This document shows positions 35,542 to 46,200 of a stretch of DNA of 64,000 bases, one piece after another. The DNA comes from Shewanella marinintestina (lineage in GTDB: Bacteria; Pseudomonadota; Gammaproteobacteria; Enterobacterales; Shewanellaceae). The DNA lies in assembly GCF_023283845.1 (NCBI RefSeq), contig NZ_JAKILC010000017.1, forward strand, positions 62,001 to 126,000, given 5' to 3'. Made by a program: the position numbers and the translations under genes. The notes under the pieces were generated by a model that did no database searches, was not told where the DNA came from, and saw nothing but the letters and a program-made list of their open reading frames with translations. Numbering within the stretch: position 1 is the stretch's first letter; the number at the start of each line of letters is the position of its first letter.

Positions 35542-37554
35542 TTAGTTCTTTTTCGCCGCAGAGGAACGCTTAACTGGCGCCCTTTTAGCTTTAGTACTGC
35601 TGCTCGTAGTACCCGGTTTTTTACTCGCATAACGACGCTTTTTAAAGCCAGTTTCAGGAGACTTAACCCCTTGCAGTGACGTTGGTAATTGCGAGCCAGC
35701 TTGAGTGATCAGCTCATGGATTGATGTAACTAGCGGATCCATAAAGTTCTGGTATTTAGCCTCTTTACGACTGATAGCATCAAGGTTATTTTCCCATAAT
35801 GCCGTCATATCAGGTGTCGTGGCACTTTGTGGCAGGCTATTAACTAAACCTTTACCCACTTCAGTTGCTAAAATAGACTTTCCTTGCCGTGTTAAATAAT
35901 TACGCTTAAACAGCAATTCAATAATGCCAGCACGCGTTGCTTCTGTGCCTAACCCATCGGTATCTTTGAGAATTTTTCTAATTTCCGGATTGGTCACATA
36001 ACGGTTAATCCCTGTCATAGCACCAAGCAGGGTCGCGTCAGTAAAGTGCTTAGGAGCTTGGGTTTGCTTCTCCAGCAGTTCACCACGCTCGCAAAGTAAT
36101 ACTTGGCCTTTCTTTAGTGCAGGTATGTTAGCGAGGTGCTCATCGTCATCATTTTTACTGTCACTATTTTTATCGTTACCAGCAGACTTGCTTTGTTTTA
36201 GTAATTGCTTCCAGCCCAACGCCACTTCTTGTTTCGCTTTGGTTTTAAACTGCCCGCCAGCAATAATGACTTCAACTTGAGTCTCTTTATACAAATAAGC
36301 TGGATAAAACTGCATTAAATACTGACGTGAGATTTGTAAATAAAGCTGTTTTTCCACTGGGCTGAGGCTAGTTAAATTGGCGGTCTTTTCCGTAGGTACA
36401 ATAGCATGGTGAGCATCGACTTTTTTATCATTCCAGGCTTTAGACTTGAGCTTGGCATTCGGCTCTTCACAGCCTGTAACAAGTTCGCTAGCACCGCTTA
36501 ACACTGCTCTAATAACGCTAGGCGCTAAGCTATGCTGTTCTACAGGTAGATAACGACTATCAGAACGTGGATAAGTAATAAGCTTATGTTTCTCATACAG
36601 TGACTGACAAGTATCGAGTACTGATTTCGCACTCATACCAAAGCGTTTAGCTGCATCAATTTGCAACGATGACAAACTATACGGTAATGGTGCGTTTTGC
36701 TTTTTATCTTGTGCTAAGACTTTTTCCACCGTGCCATTCTGGCCGTTAATACGACCGACGACATTTTGCGCTAAGCCTTTAGATAATACTCGTCCCTCTT
36801 CATCCATATAAGGTCGACATGCATCACTTGGTTGCCATTTAGCACTAAATTGATCTTGCGAATCTGTTGCTAAATGCGCTAACACTTCATAAAAAGGCTT
36901 AGAAATAAAATCTGCAATTTCAGCATCACGGCGCACTACAAGCCCAAGTACGGGAGTTTGTACTCGACCAACAGACAATACGCCTTGATAGCCCACTTTT
37001 CGTCCTTGAATAGTGTACGCTCGAGTCATATTCATACCATAGAGCCAATCGGCACGAGAGCGCGCTAATGCTGATGTCGACAATGGAATAAATTCTCGAT
37101 TCGAGCGTAGCTGCCCCAAAGCTCGCTTTACGGCCTGCGGATTTAAATCGCTAATTAGCAAACGCTGTGCATTTTGTAACTTAGCGCCTCTTACCCCTAA
37201 ATGCGCAATGATCTCATCGACCAATAACTGCCCTTCTCTATCCGGATCTCCTGCATTAACCAATTGGCTCGCTTCTTTGACTAAGCCTCTAAGCACGGCT
37301 ATTTGGCTGCGCATCTTATATTTGGGTTTCATCTTCCAAGTATCGGGGACAATCGGTAAATGCTCAAACTTCCATGACTTATACTCTGGTGAGTAAGCAT
37401 CAGGTTCAGCCTGTTCAAGTAGATGGCCCACACACCAAGAAACACAGTCTCCATTAGCCGCACGAATAAAACCATCCCCTTTCTTTAACGGTTTGGGTAA
37501 TACATCGGCAATAGCTCGACCAAGGCTTGGTTTTTCAGCAATATATAAGATCAT
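35542..37554 (-). CDS. topB: DNA topoisomerase III TopB
   Basis: 670 residues from the ATG at 37554; the upstream start at 37608 would add a poor 18-residue prefix. The protein begins ILYIAEKPSLGRAIADVLPKP, nearly identical to E. coli TopB. The type IA active-site tyrosine is Tyr328 in TYPRSDSRY, the same number as E. coli. TOPRIM acidic residues occur in NAGDPDREGQLLVDEI. The C-terminus is a basic Lys/Ser/Thr tail (SSSTKAKRAPVKRSSAAKK) rather than zinc fingers. It decatenates DNA, especially at forks. Confidence 0.95.
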   Translation of the reverse strand: MILYIAEKPSLGRAIADVLPKPLKKGDGFIRAANGDCVSWCVGHLLEQAEPDAYSPEYKSWKFEHLPIVPDTWKMKPKYKMRSQIAVLRGLVKEASQLVNAGDPDREGQLLVDEIIAHLGVRGAKLQNAQRLLISDLNPQAVKRALGQLRSNREFIPLSTSALARSRADWLYGMNMTRAYTIQGRKVGYQGVLSVGRVQTPVLGLVVRRDAEIADFISKPFYEVLAHLATDSQDQFSAKWQPSDACRPYMDEEGRVLSKGLAQNVVGRINGQNGTVEKVLAQDKKQNAPLPYSLSSLQIDAAKRFGMSAKSVLDTCQSLYEKHKLITYPRSDSRYLPVEQHSLAPSVIRAVLSGASELVTGCEEPNAKLKSKAWNDKKVDAHHAIVPTEKTANLTSLSPVEKQLYLQISRQYLMQFYPAYLYKETQVEVIIAGGQFKTKAKQEVALGWKQLLKQSKSAGNDKNSDSKNDDDEHLANIPALKKGQVLLCERGELLEKQTQAPKHFTDATLLGAMTGINRYVTNPEIRKILKDTDGLGTEATRAGIIELLFKRNYLTRQGKSILATEVGKGLVNSLPQSATTPDMTALWENNLDAISRKEAKYQNFMDPLVTSIHELITQAGSQLPTSLQGVKSPETGFKKRRYASKKPGTTSSSTKAKRAPVKRSSAAKKN

Positions 37555-37684
37555 CGGCTTCAAAAAGATCACTGTATAAATTAACAGTAACTGTACCTTG
37601 AACCGCAATTAGGCGCAATTGAAACGCTCACTAAAATGAGGATTGTTTAGCGAAGCTTTTGTGTTTGCTCAAAGATTGTAAATT

Positions 37685-37707
37685 TTGTTGAGAACCATTC
37701 TCAACAA
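37685..37707. promoter_or_regulatory. Fur-like palindrome upstream of the small membrane protein
   Basis: A perfect inverted repeat: 10-bp arms ttgttgagaa (37685-37694) and ttctcaacaa (37698-37707) around cca. Its core TGAGAAC-C-ATTCTCA fits the 7-1-7 Fur pattern TGAnAAT-n-ATTnTCA with one mismatch. It lies about 40 bp before the ATG at 37746, a place for repression by Fur or another dimeric regulator. Confidence 0.55.
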
Positions 37708-37745
37708 GTGGTTTAATTTAGCAACAATTACAAGGAGAGATAAAA

Positions 37746-38012
37746 ATGCTAGCCACACTAAGCAATCAAGGAGTTCGACTCGATAAGTTAATGCTGTTTC
37801 ACTTGTTACTTGTCACTGCTTGGCTTTTAACCCTTTCCCCTCTAATCCATTTAACCGCTGGTGCAACACCACTAGTTCTTAGCAGCTTGGTTATTCCGTT
37901 AACCTGCATTAGTACCTTAGTTGGTTTAAAGCTAGGCCATAGATTTGATAAGCGACCAAGTAGCCTACTGTTTGCCAGCTGGATGTTGGTTTGGGCTGTG
38001 CATCTGGTTTAA
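37746..38012 (+). CDS. Small hypothetical membrane protein
   Basis: 88 residues with three predicted membrane helices (about 17-35, 36-60 and 72-88) and a short basic loop (GHRFDKRPSS). No family is recognised. A strong AAGGAGAG ribosome-binding site and a downstream terminator show it is a real gene. The Fur-like palindrome just upstream suggests iron control; that is inference. Confidence 0.7.
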   Translation: MLATLSNQGVRLDKLMLFHLLLVTAWLLTLSPLIHLTAGATPLVLSSLVIPLTCISTLVGLKLGHRFDKRPSSLLFASWMLVWAVHLV

Positions 38013-38022
38013 TGGTGCAAAT

Positions 38023-38052
38023 AAAAAAGCCGAGCATTTGCTCGGCTTTTTT
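38023..38052. terminator. Terminator between the small membrane protein and purF
   Basis: A 14-bp stem (38023-38036 with 38039-38052), A/T flanked, serving both converging genes. Confidence 0.93.
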
Positions 38053-38081
38053 ATTAATTAATCAAGTATCTGCAATTTAGC

Positions 38082-39596
38082 TTAAGGATGACAAACGTTA
38101 TGCATCTCTAAGTTAGTACCAATATCTTTGCTACGATTGGCCTTAGCGTCGTCATTACGCAACTGGGTAATATAATCTAAGTATTCTTGGTTAACGTCAT
38201 TGGTGACATATTTACCATCAAATACTGAGGTTTCAAAACGCTTAATACTTGGATTTTCTTGACGCACTGCTTCAATCAAATCAGGTAACGATTGGAAGAT
38301 CATACCATCTGCGCCAATCAGTTTATTGATCTCTTCAACATCACGACCATGTGCAATTAGCTCATTGGTCGTTGGCATATCTATACCGTATACGTTAGGG
38401 AAGCGAATTTCAGGCGCTGCTGATGCAAAATAAACTTTATTTGCACCCGCTTCACGTGCCATTTCGATGATCTGCTCAGACGTTGTACCACGTACAATAG
38501 AGTCATCAACTAGCAATACGTTCTTACCCTTAAACTCAGCGCTAATGGCATTAAGCTTACGACGCACAGACTTCTTACGCTCTTGCTGGCCTGGCATAAT
38601 GAAAGTTCGGCCAATATAGCGGTTTTTGACAAAACCTTGGCGATAAGGAAGATCCATATGTCGGGCAATCTCTAACGCGATATCACAAGACGTTTCAGGA
38701 ATCGGAATAACCACATCAATATCATGATCCTCCCATTCTTTCTTAATCTTTTCACCTAACATAGTTCCCATGTTCACACGGCTGCTATATACAGAAATGT
38801 TGTCTATGGTCGAATCTGGACGCGCAAAATAAACGAACTCAAAAATACATGGAGCATAGCTTGGAGAGTGTGCACATTGGCGAGTGTATAGTTCGCCATC
38901 CAATGTGATATATACCGCTTCACCCGGTGCCACATCGCGCATAAACTCAAAACCAACCGCATCAAGTGCAACACTTTCAGAAGCAACCATATATTCGGTT
39001 CCCGTCTCAGTTTCGTGCTTACCTAGCACTAACGGACGAATTCCAAATGGGTCTCTAAATGCCACCAACCCCTGACCAATTATCATGGCAACAACAGCAT
39101 AAGCACCACGTGTCAGTTCGTGTACCTGAGTCACAGCGTTAAATACTTCATCAGCACTTAAATCATGAGTGGTGGTATTTTGTAGTTCATCAGCCAATAA
39201 GTTAAGTAATACTTCAGAGTCTGAAGTGGTATTAACGTGACGGCGTTGTTTAACAAGACGCTCATGTAACTCAACTGTGTTTGTTAAATTACCATTGTGA
39301 GCGAGAGAAATACCAAAAGGAGAGTTTACGTAAAACGGCTGAGCTTCAGAAGCGCTTGAACTGCCTGCCGTAGGGTAACGCACGTGACCAATACCAGAGT
39401 TACCTTGAAGGCGTTGCATATGTTTTGGTTCAAAAACATCTTTCACCAAACCATTAGCTTTGCGTAATCTAAACGCATAACCATCAACAGTCACAATGCC
39501 AGCAGCATCCTGACCTCGATGCTGAAGCACGGTCAGTGCATCATAAATGGTTTGATTAACCGATGTCTGACCTACTATTCCGACAATACCACACAT
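38082..39596 (-). CDS. purF: Amidophosphoribosyltransferase PurF
   Basis: 504 residues (E. coli 505). The mature N-terminal nucleophile is Cys2 in MCGIVGIVG, for the glutaminase domain (Ntn hydrolase). The PRPP loop VLLVDDSIVRGTTS marks the phosphoribosyltransferase domain. It catalyses the first committed step of purine synthesis and is classically under PurR; no PurR site was identified by eye. It lies 97 bp after cvpA, as in E. coli. Confidence 0.96.
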   Translation of the reverse strand: MCGIVGIVGQTSVNQTIYDALTVLQHRGQDAAGIVTVDGYAFRLRKANGLVKDVFEPKHMQRLQGNSGIGHVRYPTAGSSSASEAQPFYVNSPFGISLAHNGNLTNTVELHERLVKQRRHVNTTSDSEVLLNLLADELQNTTTHDLSADEVFNAVTQVHELTRGAYAVVAMIIGQGLVAFRDPFGIRPLVLGKHETETGTEYMVASESVALDAVGFEFMRDVAPGEAVYITLDGELYTRQCAHSPSYAPCIFEFVYFARPDSTIDNISVYSSRVNMGTMLGEKIKKEWEDHDIDVVIPIPETSCDIALEIARHMDLPYRQGFVKNRYIGRTFIMPGQQERKKSVRRKLNAISAEFKGKNVLLVDDSIVRGTTSEQIIEMAREAGANKVYFASAAPEIRFPNVYGIDMPTTNELIAHGRDVEEINKLIGADGMIFQSLPDLIEAVRQENPSIKRFETSVFDGKYVTNDVNQEYLDYITQLRNDDAKANRSKDIGTNLEMHNVCHP

Positions 39597-39693
39597 GTGT
39601 GAGTTTCCTCATTGTAAGATGTTCTATTATTTAATATTTTTGTTTTAAGCGAGTAGATATCCGCCTAAAACCAAGTAATGCTTTAGTGCATTT

Positions 39694-40182
39694 TTATATT
39701 TTGGGTACAAAGCTTGAGGTATTTTCCACGTAGTCAAAGAACCACTGGATAACAACTCCAAATTCGGGCACGAGTGTAGAATCTTGCCACCAATCTGTGT
39801 TGGGTGCTCCGGTAAAAGCATCCATAAAAAACAGTATCGCGCTTACTATTAGGGCGCCTCTTAGCGCGCCAAAACATAAGCCAAGTACTCTGTCTGTGCC
39901 GGACAATCCGGTTTTAGAAACCAATTGGCCAATTAAGTAATTTACTAAGGCACCAAGAATAAGAGTTGAAACAAATAAAATGGCAATCGCCACCCCGTTT
40001 CGAACTAGTTCATCTTGCATCTGAGTAAGGTGATCGGCGAGTTTGAGATAAAACTGGCTGGCAATAAAAAATGCGGCAAACCAAACAACGAGAGACATGG
40101 CTTCTTTTACAAAACCACGGGCCAAACTTATCAGAGTAGAAAGTCCGATAACAATAATGATGGCGTAATCAATCCAAACCAT
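39694..40182 (-). CDS. cvpA: Colicin V production protein homologue CvpA
   Basis: 162 residues with four hydrophobic segments. The start WIDYAIIIVIGLSTLISLARGFVKEA and the central GLSGTDRVLGLCFGALRGAL are conserved in CvpA. It is an inner-membrane protein linked to envelope homeostasis and bile resistance in enterobacteria. It lies between dedD and purF, the usual order. Confidence 0.92.
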   Translation of the reverse strand: MVWIDYAIIIVIGLSTLISLARGFVKEAMSLVVWFAAFFIASQFYLKLADHLTQMQDELVRNGVAIAILFVSTLILGALVNYLIGQLVSKTGLSGTDRVLGLCFGALRGALIVSAILFFMDAFTGAPNTDWWQDSTLVPEFGVVIQWFFDYVENTSSFVPKI

Positions 40183-40297
40183 TTAACAAGTAATCCAGCA
40201 TAGGGTTTAAGACGGCGCGATTCTATCAGAGACAGAGTTATTTCTCACGTTTTCACGATGAAACAACCTTTTCTCTGATAAAGACAATCGCAATTAT

Positions 40298-40894
40298 TTA
40301 TTTTTCAACAGGATTGTAGGCTACGATACGCCCTTTCAGTTGAGTAAGCTTTTCAATGTCATTTTGCATACGACTAAGTTTATCTTTAGACACATTGGGG
40401 CCAACGAAGACCTTTGTAAGCTGTCCATCAACAGGTTTTGTTGGCAAAGTATACGCACTAAAGCCTTTATTACGTAAACGGCTTACTAGCCCCTTTACGT
40501 TTGTTGCGTTGTTAAAGCTACCCAATTGAATTGTCCAGCCAGAAGCAATTTGCGCTACAGGCTTAGTTTCAGCTTGAGATTTAACCGCGGGCTTACTTAC
40601 AGGTTTCGACGCACTTGCCGCCTCTTGCTCTGCAATATGCCAAGAGTCGTCTACAGCCTCATTAGCATCCGAGTCTTGCTCACCCCTTGATTGCAATTCA
40701 TCTGCGCCAAGATCTAAAGTTTCAATCTCTTGCTCCGGTAATGTGCTCTCTTGGATCTCAGGTCTTAGTGGAATTTCAGCAAACTGCTCTTCTTCGCGCT
40801 GCTTTTTACCATCTAATATATCGGGTAAAAAAATAACCCCTAATGCCACTATCACGATGACACCAACCAGACGGTTTTGAAATTGACTAGACAA
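40298..40894 (-). CDS. dedD: SPOR-domain cell-division protein DedD
   Basis: 198 residues from a TTG at 40894. The start SSQFQNRLVGVIVIVALGVIFLPDILDG matches E. coli DedD (KFQNRLVGTIVLVALG), with a membrane anchor at about 8-25. A charged, flexible middle follows, and then a C-terminal SPOR domain (WTIQLGSFNNATNVKGLVSRLR ... TKVFVGPNVSK) that binds denuded septal peptidoglycan. The TTG overlaps the folC end and has GGGAGAGG upstream; the longer frame to 40954 has no homology and is rejected. Confidence 0.9.
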   Translation of the reverse strand: MSSQFQNRLVGVIVIVALGVIFLPDILDGKKQREEEQFAEIPLRPEIQESTLPEQEIETLDLGADELQSRGEQDSDANEAVDDSWHIAEQEAASASKPVSKPAVKSQAETKPVAQIASGWTIQLGSFNNATNVKGLVSRLRNKGFSAYTLPTKPVDGQLTKVFVGPNVSKDKLSRMQNDIEKLTQLKGRIVAYNPVEK

Positions 40895-42173
40895 AGTCCT
40901 CTCCCTTATATAAATCTTTAAAACCAGCAACAGTGTAAAATGAGCCAAATACAATTACTACATCTTCGCTGCGTAATTGTGCTTTTATCGCCATCCAAGC
41001 CTCACTCATTTGATTAAAGGTTGCCGCCGTCACACCATCTGGAAGCATTGCCGCCAAATCGGTTGCCGATGCACCTCGTGGTACTGCCAAGTCACACAAA
41101 AACCATTGCTGGACGTCGCTCGAAAACTCTTGTAACACTGAACGCGCATCCTTATCTTTAAGCATGCCGCATAATGCAAATAAACGCCCTTTGGGCATAG
41201 CTGCTAAGCGAGACTTTAGATACCGAGCTGCATGGGGGTTATGCGCAACATCAACAATCACTTTTGGCGAGTGACTTAAGTATTCAAGTCGACCTGCTAG
41301 CTGAGTTTGCCCAACCGATTTAGCCAGTATATCTGCGGATATACTCGGACAAAGGTGTTCTAGCACTGCAATAACTGTTGCTGCATTTGGCTGAGGTAAA
41401 AAAGGCAGTGGCAGCTGTGGTAAATCAAAATATTGACCTTGATAATGCCAACTTTGCTCGCTGCATTGATAACTAAAATCAGCATCCACTCGATAAAGCC
41501 TAGCACCGACTTTTTTTGCAACGGCTAACAATGATTCAGGACAATCTGGTTCACCAACAATCGCTGGCCGACCCGCTCTGAAGATACCAGCCTTTTCTGC
41601 GCCGACTAACTCACGGGTATCACCGAGATATTCTTGGTGATCTAAATCGATTGAAGTCACTACAGCAATATCGGCATCAATCAAGTTGGTAGCATCTAGA
41701 CGACCACCAAGACCGACTTCAAGCAATACCACGTCCAGTTCCGCTGCTTTGAAAAGGTATAAACCTGCAAGAGTGGCATATTCGAAGAAGGTTAATGAGA
41801 TCTCTGCACGAGCGAGTTCAATGGCTTCAAATGCTGCAACTAATTCAGGATCTGTAACATCAACGCCATTAATACGTACTCGCTCATTATAATGGAGCAG
41901 ATGTGGTGAGCTATAAACTCCCACTGTTTGGCCAGACATAAGCATTGCAGCTTCTATCATGGCGCAAGTGGTGCCTTTACCGTTTGTCCCCGCCACAGTA
42001 ACCACTTTAGCCAGACCTAATTCAGTTAAGCCCATGCGCGCAGCAACTGTCGATACGCGGGTAAGTCCCATATCAATTTCAGTTGGATGGATCGCTAATA
42101 AGTACTCTAACCAAGTATTTAGTGTTGCACCTTTTCCGGGTACCATTTGCATTAATGTGTCATTTTTAATCAC
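40887..42173 (-). CDS. folC: Dihydrofolate synthase / folylpolyglutamate synthase FolC
   Basis: 428 residues. The ATP loop GTNGKGTTC is at 62-70, the YSSPHLLHYNERVRING segment follows, and the ligase domain has VDVAHNPHAA and the C-terminal VFGSFYTVAGF. It adds glutamate to dihydropteroate and to folates. The start at 42173 is a GTG with a weak site; ATGs at 42152 and 42146 are alternatives. It overlaps dedD by 8 bp. The accD gene that usually precedes folC in E. coli is absent. Confidence 0.94.
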   Translation of the reverse strand: MIKNDTLMQMVPGKGATLNTWLEYLLAIHPTEIDMGLTRVSTVAARMGLTELGLAKVVTVAGTNGKGTTCAMIEAAMLMSGQTVGVYSSPHLLHYNERVRINGVDVTDPELVAAFEAIELARAEISLTFFEYATLAGLYLFKAAELDVVLLEVGLGGRLDATNLIDADIAVVTSIDLDHQEYLGDTRELVGAEKAGIFRAGRPAIVGEPDCPESLLAVAKKVGARLYRVDADFSYQCSEQSWHYQGQYFDLPQLPLPFLPQPNAATVIAVLEHLCPSISADILAKSVGQTQLAGRLEYLSHSPKVIVDVAHNPHAARYLKSRLAAMPKGRLFALCGMLKDKDARSVLQEFSSDVQQWFLCDLAVPRGASATDLAAMLPDGVTAATFNQMSEAWMAIKAQLRSEDVVIVFGSFYTVAGFKDLYKGEDFV

Positions 42174-42305
42174 TAAATTTGTCCATTTAAAACTGTTAAA
42201 GGGAGCTTCCCTGATGATGACTATTATTTATTTGTGGATCTTTTACCGCTAAAGCCCCACTGAAAACACTGTTTACCACGTTTTCTATTCATGATTAAAA
42301 CTTGA

Positions 42306-43091
42306 TTAATCAAGCATAAATAGTGGCCCAAGTGCTAACTTAGGCAATTGGTAACTTTCAGGGTAAGTCACATCAACTAGGTACAACCCATTTGGTTTAG
42401 CCGTTGCAGCTGCTTGGTTTCTGTCTTTTAACGCCAACAGCTGATCAATCCACTCGATTGGCTGATTGCCATAACCCACTTCTAATAATGAGCCAACAAT
42501 ATTACGCACCATATGATGTAAAAACGCATTGGCTTTAATATCGACACAAATGTACATGCCTTGACGGGTAACATTAACTTCATGTACGCAACGAAACGGC
42601 GTATTCGATTGACAATGAACAGCTCTAAAACTGGTAAAGTCTTGCTCCCCCAATAGGTATTGCGCTGCTTGGTGCATTTTTGTTTCGTCAATATCACCAG
42701 GGTAATGACTAACACCACCGCGTAGAATTCCAGGGCGCAATTGATGGTTATAAATCATATAACGATAACGTCGTGCAGTAGCAGTAAAACGCGCATGAAA
42801 CTCATCATCAACAACTTTGACCCAACGCACAGCAACATTATCTGGCAGGTGAACGTTAACACCTAAAGTCCAAGCGGTATCTTTGCGTACTGCATTAGTT
42901 TCGAAGTGAACCACTTGTCCTGTTGCTGAAACACCGGCATCAGTGCGACCGGCACAATGCACAGCAATAGGTTCGTTGGCCACAATTGACAGCGCCTTTT
43001 CCAATCGCGCTTGTACTGTGTCAACTTCAGCCTGACGTTGCCAGCCGAAATATTGACTACCATCGTACTCTATACCTAGCACAACCCGCAT
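42306..43091 (-). CDS. truA: tRNA pseudouridine(38-40) synthase TruA
   Basis: 261 residues. Catalytic Asp51 is in CAGRTDAGVSATGQVVHF, and the C-terminal LLEVGYG and DRNQAAATAKPNGLYLVDV motifs are typical. It makes pseudouridines 38-40 in the anticodon arm of tRNAs. It lies between fimV (upstream) and folC (downstream) with 132 bp to folC. Confidence 0.95.
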   Translation of the reverse strand: MRVVLGIEYDGSQYFGWQRQAEVDTVQARLEKALSIVANEPIAVHCAGRTDAGVSATGQVVHFETNAVRKDTAWTLGVNVHLPDNVAVRWVKVVDDEFHARFTATARRYRYMIYNHQLRPGILRGGVSHYPGDIDETKMHQAAQYLLGEQDFTSFRAVHCQSNTPFRCVHEVNVTRQGMYICVDIKANAFLHHMVRNIVGSLLEVGYGNQPIEWIDQLLALKDRNQAAATAKPNGLYLVDVTYPESYQLPKLALGPLFMLD

Positions 43092-43213
43092 TTCATACCT
43101 CTACACTCGGTTAAACTGCTATGTGACTGTCGTAATATTTCGTAAAACAATCAAATAGCCAAAATCTAATAATTGGCGGCGATTCTAACATACTCAAGAC
43201 AAACGATAAGTAT

Positions 43214-43240
43214 AAAAAAGGCGCCATAGGCGCCGTTTTT
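43214..43240 (-). terminator. Terminator after fimV
   Basis: ggcgcc (43220-43225) pairs with ggcgcc (43229-43234); a run of A upstream becomes the T-run on the minus strand. It lies 13 bp beyond the fimV stop. Confidence 0.88.
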
Positions 43241-43252
43241 ATTAGACAATAT

Positions 43253-46200
43253 CTACACTAACTCTTTGAGTAAGCCGACAGCTTCTGCTTGTTGACGGTC
43301 ATTTCCATCAAGCTCTACTTCTTTTAGTAGCGCCCTAGCACTGTCGTTATCATCAATTTCAATATAAGCCCGAGCTAGATCCAATTTAGCATTAACTGAG
43401 TTTTCTTCATCATCTACATCAACCATAAGCGAGTTCCCCATCAATGAGTTAAGCTCTCCCATGTCAACATCAAGCTCTCGATAAAGATCAGTTTCCCCGC
43501 TATCTTCATCAGCTTCACTTAGCAGCATATCAATATCAATGAAGCCGTTATCTTTTTGGAAACCAGTTAAGTCATGAACTGGAGCTGGGCTTTTAGGATC
43601 ATGTTCCACAAACTCTTCAGCATCTAACGCTGCTAATGCTTCATCCACTGTCATCTTGCTATCGTCGTCGAGAGAAAACTCATCGTCAGATAAATCAAGT
43701 GAACTATCGTCAACATCTCCGTCAGCAACTAAACCACGCAGCAACTCATCATCAGTTACCGAATCAAAATCTAATGCTGTTTCATCTTGTTGAGCGGAGG
43801 AAGTTTCAGACTGCCAATCTAGAGAGTTATTTCCTGCTTGTTTATGCCCTTTTAAGTCATCAAAGAACCCAGACTCTTTTTCTTCGCTACTACTTGGATG
43901 TACTCTCGTTGTTTGCTCAACTTGTGGGTCTAAAAACGCGTCAAGTTCATCATCACTGATATTAACGCTAGATTTAGCATCAACACCTTTTGCTTCAACA
44001 CTAAAGTCATCATCAGCTAATGAAAATTCAAGCATACCCTCGGCCTGACTTGGCACCTGCGTTTGCTTATCTTCTGCAGGAGTTTGTTCAGCACTTTGCG
44101 GGATATCTGATAAATCGAAATCGAGTCCATTTGACGCGTCTTTTAGCTCTGTAACGTTAACGTCTTGTTCAATGACAGCGGTATCTAAAGTATCGCTTTG
44201 CTGATGAGCAATATTGTCTACGCCATCAGAACGGCTATCAGCGGTCTCAATTACATCATTAGGCGCACTGAACTCTGCAAGTAATGCATCTAATTCACTG
44301 TCTAAATCACTATCGAGCTTCTCTTGGGCAATTTCGTCTTCGTCATCAAGCTCAGCTGCAATTTCAAAGCCTAACTCAAGCTCTGCAGCCATTTCATCTG
44401 ACAAAGCGTCAATATCTTTTTGCTCTTCATCGGACGTTTCATCACTTGTTAATGATGCTAATAAAGCGTCTAGCTCATCTGCTTCATTTACATTAACGTC
44501 TGTCTGTTCGGCAACAGATTCTGAGTCAGAACCGTCAAAACTGGCAAGCAAAGCATCAATATCATCGACTTTATTAGAGTCATCCTGCGCATCGATGTCC
44601 GCTACGGGAACAGAGCTGCCAACATGATTAAAGTCGTTCTTATCAGTAAGCTTTGACTCTGCAGACTCTGATTCTGTTTGCTCGCCAAAGCTAGCAAAAA
44701 GCGCGTCAAGATCTTCATCTTGTAGCTCTGCATCATTATCAACTACCGATTCTGACTCTACAGTCATCGGTGGCTCATCAAAACCTGCGAGTAACGCGTC
44801 TAAGTCATCATCTTCAGCTAAAGTATTTGTTTCAACTGAGGTGTCTGATTTTACTCTAGTCTCTGGCTCATCAAAACCTGCAAGTAATGCGTCTAAGTCA
44901 TCATCTTCAGCTAAAGTATTGGTTTCAACTGAGGTGTCTGATTTAGCTCTAGTCTCTGGCTCATCAAAACCTGTGAGTAATGCGCCTAAGTCATCATCTT
45001 CAGCTAAAGTATTGGTTTCAACTGAGGTGTCTGATTTTGCTCTAGTCTCTGGCTCATCAAAACCTGCAAGTAATGCGTCTAAGTCATCATCTTCAGCTAA
45101 AGTATTTGTTTCAACTGAGGAGTCTGATTTTGCTCTAGTCTCTGGCTCATCAAAACCTGCAAGTAACGCGTCTAAGTCATCATCTTCAGCTAAAGTATTT
45201 GTTTCAACTGAGGTGTCTGATTTAGCTCTAGTCTCTGGCTCATCAAAACCTGCAAGTAATGCGTCTAAGTCATCATCTTCAGCTAAAGTATTGGTTTCAA
45301 CTAAGGTGTCTGATTTTGCTCTAGTCTCTGGCTCATCAAAACCTGTGAGTAATGCGTCTAAGTCATCATCTTCAGCTAAAGTATTGGTTTCAACTGAGGT
45401 GTCTGATTTTGCTCTAGTCTCTGGCTCATCAAAACCAGCCAATAACGAGTCTAAGTCATCAACATCTGAGGATTGAGCTGCGGCATTAAACCCTTCAAGC
45501 TCTTCAGCTTGATCTTGTTCACCCATCGCTTCAGCCCACAAATCATCGAGCGATTGGCCTTCATCTTGGGTATCTTCAACAACGATATCTTGTTCGTTAT
45601 CTTGCGTAGCAATTGCATCTTGGCTTAATACACCAGCAGCCGCTATATCTTTTAATGGGTCGTTGCCAGCCTCATCTTCAGAATCAAGATGTACGGCAAG
45701 ATCATCGACGTCATCAGTTTTAGGAGTATTTTCTGGCGTTAACGCTGCAGTTTCAGATTCTTCATTTGCAGTCTGTTTATCCTCTTGCTCCGCGTTAGCA
45801 TCATTTTTGCGTCTAATAAACAACCAGAACAGTCCTATAACTACAATAGCGGGTAACACTGCACCGAGCGTCAGTAATAATGGATTATCCATTATGGTGC
45901 GCCATAGATCAGATGTTGGTGCTGCTACCGGCTCTTTCGCTTCTGCCGCTTGTATTTGCTGAGCTTGCAGCTGTTGCTTAAGCGCCTCAGTTTCTGTCTT
46001 CGCATCTTGTAGTGCTTGCTTTAATAAAGCATTTTCTTCTTTAAGTTCACTGATTTCATCTTGAAAAGCCGCGGTATCAGAAGAGCCAACAACAATCTCA
46101 TCACTGGCTCTTGCTAATTCGTCAGTAAGCTCTAAGTTTTTTGCTTGAATAGCCTCTAGTTGACGAGTAAGCATATCAACTTCCTCTGACAATTCAGCAA

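Noticed and set aside
44770..45465. Regular 93-bp repeats considered as a CRISPR array.
   Set aside because: There are no alternating unique spacers; the whole unit repeats and is in frame within fimV.
44841..45476. A 211-codon open frame on the plus strand, rich in Ser/Ala/Lys.
   Set aside because: It is the reverse reading of the FimV repeat array; long antisense frames arise automatically from the repeated codons.
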